DNA from: Bombus terrestris
Taxonomy: Eukaryota > Arthropoda > Insecta > Hymenoptera > Apidae
Direction of reading: 5' to 3'
Assembly: GCF_910591885.1 (NCBI RefSeq)
Contig: NC_063271.1
Location: 5,821,001 to 5,885,000 of the forward strand
Length of the DNA stretch: 64,000 nt
The notes beneath the pieces were generated by a model. That model was not told where the DNA came from, made no database searches, and saw nothing but the letters and a program-made list of their open reading frames with translations. Every line of letters begins with the position of its first letter. Position 1 is the stretch's first letter. The position numbers and the translations under genes were made by a program. Positions 39,721 through 48,700 of the stretch are shown one piece after another.

Positions 39721-39738
39721 TTATTTATTTATTTATTT
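39721..39738 (+). repeat. (TTAT)n microsatellite
   Basis: Four and a half copies of a TTAT-type tetranucleotide. A similar AATA run is at 18469-18492. Confidence 0.8.
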
Positions 39739-39829
39739 GTTTTATTGCTTGCTTAAATACTGCCGCCAAATGCCATTACTAAGTTGACTCTTTTCATTTG
39801 GAAAACAGGAAATAAAGATACCGAAGTTA

Positions 39830-40020
39830 GTAGTCATAGAAAAGATTGACAAAAGATTGAAAGATGATCTATAGCCAGAGAAAAGAATAACAAGAAAGGA
39901 ATAGAAGTTGAGAACAGAAAAAGAAAAAAATTGAAGAGCCGTTTAAAGGAAGCTGAATAAGAAGGAAGGAAGAAAAAGAGAAAACAGTAAATTAGAGGCA
40001 ATGGAAATAAAAGAATTTAC
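39830..40020 (+). repeat. Purine-rich low-complexity region
   Basis: About 190 bases dominated by A and G (GAAAAGATTGAC, GGAAGGAAGAAAAAGAG), partly repetitive around AGATTGA. No ORF or element ends were recognised. Confidence 0.6.
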
Positions 40021-42094
40021 GAACTGATACAAAGGGGGTAGTCCGATGAAACGCTTGGCCAACATCAGAAAGTCATTAATGAATCTTTGACAATGTGAAT
40101 CTTTAATGTTTTAAGACTGACTTCGAAGATCGAACATTTTACATGTTTCTATTAATAACGTTCGTAGATAGTAGGTGTTAAAAATGGACACGTCGAAGCG
40201 ACATTTATCAAACGTTTTTAAATGGAATAAGTTTTTAAATTTTCGTTCCGGCCATTTCGAACGCTGCGTATAGTCATTGAAATTTGTTTTATACGTGCCA
40301 TGTTGGTTTACGGTATGTTGCAAATCCCGATCACGGTGAAAAAATTCGGTTTTGAAATATAAAGTCTGAAAAGGCTCGTAAACACGAATTGCGTGATTGC
40401 GAAACTAAAATTTGTTGGCGAAACAACTGGTAGACGTATTTGAAAAAAAGTGGTAGATATTTTTGAATTGGTCGTAGATCGGAATGAAACTGTTCTTCGT
40501 CGAAGCAAACCTACGAAAACAAGCTGAGTTCGAATGGCAATGGATATCTGTAAAAAAGATGCTCGATTGAGAAATTGAATGGGAAAACAAGGCGATACGT
40601 GATAAATCGTGAAAATACGAAACTGAAACATTTATAAAAGATAAGAATTTATATTTTGCGATACCTGTATCCCATCTCCGCTTTAGATCAAAAGCTTCGA
40701 TAAAAATTATTTGAACGATAAAGCGTTCTCTTTTGTTTCTGCATGATTTATGATCGTCGATAATTTATTTCGCTTCATCCACCATATTGATCATTCCGAG
40801 TTTAATGTTCCACAAAACATCCTTTTTTTTTATTGCAATAGTGCAGTGGTCTCGCAATTTATTGCAAGTATCCAGAATTCAACCAATTCTGTCTTCAACG
40901 ATTTATCTATTATAATTAATTTAAGAAATGGATATCATTTAATAAACGAAAGAAATAAATATCGCATATTATCTATATTCGATTTTGAATTTCAGCCAGG
41001 TACATAGCTAATTGTACAAAAAAATCCTCTTCATTTGACCATCGAACCCATGCGTTAAATGAACAGCTATCTGAACAACGTAAAAAGGCTGAAAACAAAA
41101 AAAGAACGAGCACGCTTTCAATGACTCAATACCCAGCGACTACAAAAACGATAGTTCTCACCGGGATTTCACGGCACGGAACCCATTCAGCTTCAATCAC
41201 CTCTCGGTGCAACAAAAATCTACGCTTTTTAAAACGCGAATCATTCAGTGTGCAGGTTATACGTATTTTAAAGTCGATCGGACCCCGCCGCCCCGCCAAT
41301 CTCTAAAGAACACCTTCCCTTCGCCAAATGGCATTCGAACGTTAATTCGATGCTAACGGACATCACGCTAACGATTAAACCAAACATGGTATAAATTTCA
41401 TCAGGAGCGCACTACCGTTCGTAAACAACCATCGGATCGATACCGACACATATCGATGATGTTTCAACAATTGCGCGAGAAATATCGGAAGATATCGTAA
41501 CTTTCAGATTACTGATATCAATTTTCAATACGAATGTTTTCCGAGCAATAGCAAACCGATACAAACATCGAGTCAATATGTATAGTTGATACTTCATGGA
41601 AGTATCGATATCTCTGTTTATTACCTAACAAAATTATCGATATTTTATGTATTGGTTTGATACTTTACAACAGCGATTTCCAATTTTTTCCATCTCACGA
41701 CACGCATAATTTCCGTGGTAGACCAAAAGGTATATCATATTTGGTTCAAGATAGCGTATTCACACCGGATAGCTATTATTATTATTATTGTTTGACAGTC
41801 CGAGGGGAAAAGAGGTCAGTGCTCTTAACTAAATAATCAGATATTACATGTTTGAAAAATATTTGAGCCCCGATTGAAAATCATGGCTTGATAAAATCGC
41901 AAATACTCGAATTTGATATTTCAGGACGCTGATATTGATATGTGTCAGATATTGCCTCGAAAGTATGGATACTACAAAAACCTTTTCAATTGATTGACAC
42001 TTCTGAACAGTAGCATATGATGCTGGACCGATAAGAGTTTTAATTAGATCGTGTATTATCGAATTTTCATCGTGAAAGAAATCGCCAATACATT

Positions 42095-42135
42095 AAAAAA
42101 AAAAAAAAAAAGGAAAAAAAAGAGGAAAAGAAGAA
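42095..42135 (+). repeat. A-rich tract
   Basis: A run of 17 A followed by GGAAAAAAAAGAGGAAAAG. Low complexity only. Confidence 0.85.
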
Positions 42136-42993
42136 AATGAGAGACATATGGCTACAGGAAGAATAATTTGATAAGCTGTTCCGTATCCTACCTGATTATT
42201 GCTGCGCGCGCGGTTCACTCATTTCGCGACTCTTTTATTTACTTTTCCCTCTTGTTCCTCCTGCTCCCTCTCTTTCTCTCCCCTTTTTTGCAATATCCAC
42301 AAAACTCATAGACTTCCAATCTGTTTCAGTAATAACCAGAGTAAACGATCGGACGTGACGTCACTCGGTTCGAACGCCGGCAAGTCGAACGATTTGGAAT
42401 TGTCGGTTTGCGTATATGTATGCCGAGCATTCTGACATGTAAAGCGGACAACAGTAGTCCAGTCCACAGCACGGCCATTACACGTTAATGTTGGACTTTG
42501 TTTGCCTTGAAAATTGATGCTCGCTATACCGGCCTCTGGTTCACCCTTTCGACCTCGTAACCACCGACTCTTGTTGCTTCTATCCTATTTTTTTCTCCTG
42601 CCTCCACCCCCGTATCCCTTCGCCGCATGTCTGTCGCGTTTTCCGCGCGCGAAACCGATACGTTTTATCAGGAATCGTTCGAATGTAAAATTCTCTGTCG
42701 TTTCATTTTGTATTTACGAGAGAGCGTGTTACCTTCGAACAGAGATATCATCCGCGAAATCTCGATGCTCGCTGTTTCGATTAATGCCAAGACCGATCTG
42801 ACGCGCCAAAATTTTTTCGCCCTTATGATTTAATGCAGCTTCCGATTGCAAATTATACTTCATTTTTAACCGGATGCCCGCAACCTTCTGTACACCCTGG
42901 CTACGTTATTTCCGAATTTTGTGGACTCGTAAATCTCGCTTACGTTCGTTCGGAGCGTGTCAAGAATTAACTTACATAAATACGGGGACTTAT

Positions 42994-43027
42994 ATTGGGT
43001 TGGCAATCACTTAGTTGCCAACCCAAT
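42994..43027. mobile_element. Minimal mariner remnant: two inverted ends joined head to head
   Basis: Positions 42992-43006 and 43015-43029 are perfect 15-bp inverted repeats (core TTGGGTTGGCAA) around an 8-base loop TCACTTAG, with TA on each side. TTGGGTTGGCAACTAAGTG is, from memory of hymenopteran mariners, a typical mariner terminus. The right arm with the loop reads as that end (reverse complement), and the left arm is only its outer 12 bases. The best reading is an element reduced by internal deletion to its ends. It also forms a strong hairpin. Confidence 0.65.
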
Positions 43028-43073
43028 ATTTCCAGATAAAAGATTTAACACGTTGATTATCATATCGTGATTG

Positions 43074-43092
43074 TTTTTTTTTTTTTTTTTTT
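43074..43092 (+). repeat. Poly(T) tract (19 T)
   Basis: An uninterrupted T run about 45 bases downstream of the mariner-end hairpin at 42994-43027. It has no other context. Confidence 0.9.
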
Positions 43093-43154
43093 AGGATGAT
43101 CAAAATAGGATAGGTTTCACGGACTAAACAATTTTCAACGCGACGAATGACTTA

Positions 43155-43265
43155 GATAACATTGTCGATGTAATTTTTGGCTGAAATTAAACGTTTCACG
43201 GTGTAGAAATCTATTGTTACAACAAAATATATAAAATTGGCGTGGCAGTTAACGTCTTTGTCTAT
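43155..43265. repeat. Dispersed repeat shared with 62395-62535
   Basis: The order ACATTGTC, ATTAAACG, CACGGTGTAG, ATAAAATT, GCGTGGC, AACGT is found here and again at 62395-62535 in the same order with spacer changes. This indicates two diverged copies of one non-coding element, here about 110 bp and there about 140 bp. Ends are not defined. Confidence 0.5.
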
Positions 43266-44160
43266 TAGGGATCAAGGAATACGTAATACGCGAGATCATA
43301 ATACTACACATATTTCAACTTCTTTAAATCTCGTGTAATTGGGGAATCTAGACAGAAGAAACAGTGGCAAAAAATACTATTTGCAAGGGGATCTTTGAAT
43401 TTCCTTTTCACAGTCACTAGATTAGAGAAACAGATCTGAATAATGTAAATCGATCGAAGAAAAACTACAAACGAAACGTTGCGTCAACAAATCTTTGGTC
43501 CTTAATGTGTTAAGCGACGATACGCAGAAATTGTGCAAGGTAAGACACTTCGTCATTTGCGAATTTTGGAATCGCGATGTTGCCTTCGCATCTTGGGTTT
43601 GCAACTCTCGCTTCTCGACCAATGTTCTGATTTTTATCCCGCAGTACTTTGACCTGATGTAATTTCGCTTAGCTACCGTCAGACTCGAAACGTTTTATAG
43701 GTGAACAGTAAAAGATTTTACAACAGAGCCGTGCGATAAGGAATCGGCTTGCGTTTAAATTTGCTTTGTCAGATTTATAGCGTACCGTATCTTCGTACTC
43801 CGCTAATTTAAATCTGCGCCGTGGTAGACGAATAACTAGAATCTTTCATAAAATTTAGCCATACCAGAGACTAGAGATCGATGATAAGTTACCAAAGAGA
43901 CTTTACGGCCGCATAGATAAAGTCAAAAGCGAGTAACTGTATACGTTGCATTGCACGATATATTTTCTCAGTTGTCGAATAGGTATCTGGTCTTTTGCTA
44001 CGCGCAAAACTCTAGACATATACGAGATTGGTCGTCGATCAGACGTATCAATCGTTACTATGAAAAATCGATGACTGGAAGTCGAAAATTGTAGTAATAC
44101 GTTTTTGATTTAACGCGTGGTATGAGTCTTCAAAGTAGAGAAATTCTTCGTGATAGTTAG

Positions 44161-44464
44161 TGTTGAAGTGGTCACCACTTCTACGAAAACTTTACATCTG
44201 GTCTTTTTAGTTTTCTCAAGCGCAGAGGCCATCGACAGCATATAAACAAAAGACTAGCATGAAGGCAGACCATAAACAGTAGACGGGCGACGTTGGCTTC
44301 GGGATTTTCAGTTATGAGGTAACAGTGCTAGCGTGCGGATCTGGACCAGCTCAAATTCTATTCCTACTTATTATTACACTTCTCTATTAAATTAAATATA
44401 TATATTTTGTACCTTACACTTTATCCACGCGTTTTCTCTCTTTATACATCTAATAACCTCAACA
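44161..44464 (+). mobile_element. Solo LTR of an LTR retrotransposon, 304 bp, with target-site duplication
   Basis: The element starts TGTTGAAGTGG and ends CCTCAACA, so the termini are the TG...CA of an LTR with a short inverted TGTTGA/TCAACA repeat. It is flanked on both sides by the 5-bp direct repeat GTTAG (44156-44160 and 44465-44469), the classic mark of integrase insertion. A TATAAA lies at 44241-44246, and a segment near 44335 (GGATCTGGA) is shared with the other two LTRs in the window. There is no internal domain, so it is a recombined solo LTR. A 5-bp duplication fits Gypsy, Copia or BEL/Pao, and I cannot separate these. It lies in the intron downstream of K2P exon 2 if that intron extends this far. 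Confidence 0.88.
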
Positions 44465-44554
44465 GTTAGGAAAGTAGCATGTGTCCTATTTATGTATTTA
44501 TAACGCAAATGTATTTATGTACAGTGAATTGTTAATACATAAGATTACATTGTA

Positions 44555-44767
44555 TTAGGTTGTCCGAAAAGTTTCTTTCGTTTTATAAGATGATAATAGA
44601 TGAACAACAATTTCTTATATTATTTTATTGAATTAAATATGATCCATTTCTATTATTATATTTCTATTATTATGTTCGTGCATAATTCAATAAACTAATA
44701 TAAAACAAAAAACATTGTGCGTCTATTATTTCCTTATAAAACGAAAGAAACTTTCTGGACGACCTAA
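44555..44767 (-). mobile_element. Mariner-type MITE, full-length 213-bp copy
   Basis: Terminal inverted repeats of 35 bases (44555-44589 and 44733-44767) differ at 3 positions and start TTAGGTTGTCCG. The element is flanked by TA on each side (44553-44554, 44768-44769), the target duplication of Tc1/mariner transposases. The centre is AT-rich and non-coding. Its sequence is the reverse complement of the copy at 35384-35596, which has the same length. It must have moved using a transposase supplied elsewhere. Confidence 0.9.
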
Positions 44768-44769
44768 TA

Positions 44770-45037
44770 CACGAAAATTGCAAACCAAGAAAAATAATTT
44801 TTCGAGAATGAGCAATCTCTGGCAAAACTATCACGAAATACTCATAGAGGATTAAAATCTAGTTGGCCAATGTTCTACTCGTGTCATACTTGATCTCATT
44901 GTTCTAGCTACTGTACCAATGTAATATAAATATACATATATAATCGAAGCAACAAATATTAATATCGTATGTCACGTATTCTGGATAAAAATCAAAGCGT
45001 ATCTATATCGTCGTATAATTCCACTTGAAACACTTAC
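44770..45037 (-). other. Start of the next K2P intron
   Basis: This stretch follows the exon 2 donor GTAAGT. The reading frame past the donor continues only a few codons before stop. No acceptor followed by a GN-TAY-GGN start was found here. The intron must run at least into the repeat cluster at 44161-44767, and probably much farther toward position 1. Confidence 0.6.
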
Positions 45038-45323
45038 CGATCGTCGTCAGCACCGTGAGAGAATATAAAAAGGCTTTGGCGAAGTTCCACTCGTATTCCG
45101 GAATCCGTCTTTCTGTCACGGTATCACTAGCGGAACTTCCGACATATGTTCCGGCGTTCTGGGTCGCCATCATGTCTTCGGTGATCCTCTTCACCAGTTG
45201 ATCCTGAAAACGTGCGATTTCCTGGGCAGCCAGCCTCGTCCAGTTCTCACGGTAAAGAATGTTCAAACTCTCCGTAATTATCCATATATTTTCCACCGTC
45301 TTCGCTCGTGCTTCGTGATTAAC
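45038..45323 (-). CDS. Two-pore-domain potassium channel (K2P/TWIK type), coding exon 2, pore 1
   Basis: This exon continues the K2P channel as residues 121-215 plus the first base of codon 216. The acceptor is a pyrimidine-rich tract ending TTAAG, with exon base 1 at 45323, in frame with exon 1. The peptide starts VNHEARAKTVENIW, which is typical extracellular-cap helix sequence, and has a sequon NWT at 147-149. Residues 196-215 (EYEWNFAKAFLYSLTVLTTI) are the first pore helix and the start of the selectivity filter. The exon is 286 bases and ends at a consensus donor G|GTAAGT (donor G at 45037). The Gly codon of the TTIGYG filter is therefore split after its first base. The exon would be useless without a following exon starting GN-TAY-GGN. 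That exon was not located at lower coordinates, so only the M1-P1 half of the gene is visible. Confidence 0.88.
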
Positions 45324-46321
45324 CTTAATAGCAAAAAGAAAAAATATCCTCGTTAAAATAATACAAATACAATTTGGCGAAAATATATTTCAAGTACGTA
45401 GGCGCTTACGCAAAGTTGCAGATTTAAGGAAAGGAAGAATCCCGTGGAGGGAAAATTTTCATTGGAATTTATCAGCGTCGAAGAATAACAGCGCATGATA
45501 GATGTGGATAAGACGAAGAGAAACTGGAAATATCTTTTCCACCCAGAAGACTCTACGGAACGAGTATCACTTTAAAGAAGGAAGAAACTAGTCGGCGACG
45601 ACCAATCGATAAAACTTCGTTGAAACGGAGCGCCAACGCTAGAACGCACCGATAATTCGATTGATTCAGGTTCACTGAGGTCATCTCAGGTAGGAAAACG
45701 GGATTCTGATCAAAGATGCAACGATAAGTCGAAATTCGTTACCGTTTCGCTTAAGCGATAATTGGGAAAAAAAATCAAATACCGTCATGCTTATTTGCAG
45801 CAGCGCGCCATCACCAATACTACACGCGAGTAACGTTAATGCAATGGCATTGATTCAAACGCTGATATAGTTCTTTTCAAAAGAAAGATCAATTGCTAAT
45901 TGGATGATTTTTCGGTAAAGTCTTTTCGATTGTATCTTTACCGTTAACCACTCGGTTTATCGCCTGTGTATTTTTCAGTAAAAAATATTTTGTACAAAAT
46001 AATTCGATAGGCAAAAATGCCGATATCACGAAAAAATTTCTCTGGAATCTATAGAATGGAAAGTAACAAAATGTCCACGTTTCAAACGGTCGTAACAGCA
46101 AGTAATATAAGATTTATTTCGCTTTAATTTATGAAACATAGCTAGAGAGAAAGAGCGTTCGTTCGTAACAGCGTGAATCGTTACGTGGCAAGTGACAAAT
46201 ATTCAAGCCATGTGAACCGTAAAAATGCAACAATGAAAGGCAAAATGAAAAAAAAAGAAAAAAGCGGGAGGAAAAAAGGGAAGAAAAACCGCCGGGTGGA
46301 AATCAATAGTTGTGCACTCAC
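45324..46321 (-). other. Intron 1 of the K2P gene (998 bp)
   Basis: The donor GTGAGT begins at 46321 and the acceptor AG lies at 45325-45324, both matching consensus, with phase 0 maintained. The interior is AT-rich. It holds an A/G-rich tract on the + strand near 46240-46292 that produces spurious basic or Phe-rich ORFs on either strand. No further coding potential was seen. Confidence 0.85.
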
Positions 46322-46681
46322 TTGCTTTAGCCAAGCGGTGGTATTCCGTCTGGTAGGCTGATTCTCTGCTATTGTGGTAGCAAGTGTCCTTTGTTGTATC
46401 CCGGCATCGGTACCGCCCTCGATGGCAAGGAAGATGAAGCTACCCAGTAAAGTGTAAGCCACGAGGAGGGCACATATTCCAAGGTTTATAATACAACCTT
46501 TGAGAAAGGAGTGCTGGCTGGCCTTGTCCGGCACTCCGCCGAAGCAAAGGCACCTCACTTGTCTCGACGGATGTGTTTTCGAGCGGTCCGATGTAGATCT
46601 CTTCAAGGACGATGTATTGCCATTGTTCGCGGGCTTGAAGCCCTCGTAAGCTCTGTAATGTCTCGCGCTGTCCTTCTCCAT
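46322..46681 (-). CDS. Two-pore-domain potassium channel (K2P/TWIK type), coding exon 1
   Basis: This exon encodes residues 1-120 of a K2P potassium leak channel, a plasma-membrane protein that sets resting potential as a dimer. Residues 1-60 are hydrophilic, basic and Ser-rich (cytosolic N-terminus). Residues 62-86 form one strong hydrophobic helix (M1) ending in FLAIEGG, the usual M1-to-cap transition of K2P channels. Residues 87-120 begin the extracellular cap, with an N-glycosylation sequon NTT at 113-115. The ATG at 46679-46681 is chosen because an in-frame TGA lies 27 bases upstream and the context is good (A at -3, G at +4). The exon ends CAA|GTGAGT, with the donor G at 46321, in phase 0. 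Reading past the donor gives a low-complexity basic tail in the + strand complement that is clearly intronic. Family assignment rests on M1, the cap position and the pore in the next exon. The subfamily was not determined. Confidence 0.88.
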
Positions 46682-48700
46682 TCTATTTTTTCCCTTCCTA
46701 CCGGATCACCCAATTCTGTCCTCTGACTATCATTTGTCGAACTGTACCTTAGCACGGCCTGTCGTTCGCATTTGTCAGCTTAGGTCGCTGATAGAGGGAA
46801 CCGATGGCGAGGAAGAGAAATAGGGAGATAAGAACGGCCTTCTAATCTTCTTCGAAATCCCTCGAGCTGACCTCGCGTGAGAGTCGTAACGTCACTCCTC
46901 CACGGTAAGAGTAAAACGATCGTCTCTCCTTTCTTATATTTGTGTTCGATACCAACTAGAGATCATCCGGTAGGTTGTCGGGCCGATTTTTTCTCCTAGA
47001 AATACGAACGACTCGGTGGACATACTCGAGTCGTGCAATTTACTTGGACGCGATCGAGTCGTTGACATTGATCGTGGATAGTTTCCTCGACGATTTTCTG
47101 CGCGATCGTCTGCGCGATCTCCGCGAATCCATTCCTTTTAACGGTATCGCGTAAATAAAAGTGGTCGAAGCGTCGGATTCTTCGTTGCGAACGAGTCGCG
47201 GTTCGAAACACTCCATTGGGCACGCGGTACAGTAGAACGCTGTGAACGACTCGCGCTGAAATGTTTATGACAGAAACGTTTAAACCAGGCTCGAAAGTTG
47301 CTGCTTTCGAAATAAAAGGACAGTCGTGACGGGATGACGGGATACTCCGATTACGGTCACCGCCAATTTTTATTATCCTCTTAGAAAATGGTCGTTCGAC
47401 GGAAGCAGATCACGAAGGGATTTCGTAGGATCCGAGGGAACGTTCGATCGTATGCGAGCCGGGCACTCCCGTCATTTTTCTAGAGGACGGCTGTCCTGAC
47501 TGGAACGCGGCCCGGAATTCTATGGACAAAATCGATGTTTGAGATATTTTCTGGGATATTAGTTCTACCTCGGGATGAGGCTCTCTATCGAGAACGAAAT
47601 CGAAAGGCTCGATCCTCGTTTTCGGGGATATTGCCCTCTTAAGGTACGCATACGTTTAAGAGATATTTATGGGTGCCGGTGCAATAACGTCGAACTCGAT
47701 CTTATTAAAGAATCCGCCGACGTTATGCAACGCATAATTCTGCTTTACGAGCCTTAAGAGCGTTGTTCAATTTCAACATCTTGCCATCGGTTGGGCTATG
47801 TTTTACCGCGCTTGCCTGCAATTTGCGATTATCCTTTGCGACCAATTTTTCTTTCGGTGGTCCCTCCTGTCTTTGATACGTCGTTAAACAATTTCAATTT
47901 TGAAACTCCCATTCGAGTCTCGCGGAGAAGGGGCGATGTTCGTACAGTATCGAGTTGTCTCTCGACGACGCGCGTACCAATCGATTAAATCCGATCCGGT
48001 GTCACGAACTGAAACCACGACACTGTGACACACGTAGGAGCACTTCCCCTACACGACGTCGACGACGACGGCGACGCCTTTTTCTCTGTTAGCGGTAAAA
48101 TGGAAACTTAAATAACGGCGTAGAGTGAATTCCAAGAGTGTCTGCATGAGTCACTTAAACTTTTCTTCGTACCGGTTGAATGTAAAGCTATCAGTTCCTG
48201 CTTTTCCCATTCTCTCTCTTCTCTCGTGCTCTCGTTTCTCGCTCTTCTTCGCTCTCGTCCGCGAAGAAAAGATGGAAAAAAGGAAACGTAGCCGCAAGTA
48301 GAGCCGCGAGATGCAGACGGAAACGCAACCAGCAAGCAAGTGGATGACAACTTCAAGGCTTCATTCTGACAAACAAGATCTCCGGAATAAGTATTCTCGA
48401 TGCACTTCGCGGCTGCGTGGTCCTGCGTTTCGCACGAATCTTTCACGATGCGCGTCGTTATCGTTTATCATCCTCGTTGCATTTATTTATTTCTTGCTTC
48501 CTCCTTTTTCCTGCTAGTTTCGTTCGTTCGGTCGTAGCTCGTCGATTTAACGCATCGTCGGCTCACGTGCAGAAGCAAAACTCACCGCGAAAAGCCGCTT
48601 AACTCGGTCACACTCGATCCGCTAATTTGCTCGTGTCCTGTACGCCGTGCCATTCTCGTGTATTCATTCCAGAGCTTGGCGAATAAATCAGCGGACCGCG
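46682..48700 (-). promoter_or_regulatory. CpG-rich region upstream of the K2P start: probable 5' UTR and promoter zone
   Basis: Upstream of the channel ATG the DNA becomes visibly richer in CpG words (CGTCG, TCGCG, ACGAC), including a GAC-type run near 48054-48077. In-frame sequence upstream of the ATG is closed by a stop after 27 bases, so this is untranslated or intergenic. A minus-strand ORF at 46996-47223 (75 codons) and one at 48108-48446 (112 codons) match nothing I recognise and may be chance ORFs in GC-richer DNA. No single TATA box or initiator stands out, so the transcription start cannot be placed. The promoter assignment is inferred from position and composition only. Confidence 0.35.

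Larger units (their letters stand above)
32349..42991. other. Non-coding stretch, possibly intron or 3' region relative to the K2P gene
   Basis: Contains the CpG-rich block, one MITE, the Tc1-like fragment, poly(A) tracts and the purine-rich region, all listed separately. I looked on the minus strand for exons with a GYG filter, GIPL-type M2 or the second pore and saw none. ORFs to 141 codons are unrecognised. Confidence 0.4.

Noticed and set aside
42172..42260. Possible third K2P exon on the minus strand: AG|GATACGG would read G-Y-G-T-A-Y
   Set aside because: The frame after GYG runs into Leu/Ser/Phe low-complexity sequence from the A-rich tract and lacks the GN(I/V)xPxT and M2 helix that follow the K2P filter.
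42361..42381. GGTTCGAACG resembling a tRNA B box
   Set aside because: No A box or cloverleaf with acceptor stem could be fitted around it.
46173..46361. Lys/Arg-rich + strand ORF opposite the K2P intron
   Set aside because: It is the complement of intron 1 and part of exon 1. The basic run comes from an A/G tract.
46996..47223. Minus-strand ORF (75 codons) just upstream of the K2P start, considered as an extra 5' coding exon
   Set aside because: The K2P start has an in-frame stop 27 bases upstream and a good start context, and no donor joining this ORF in frame was seen.
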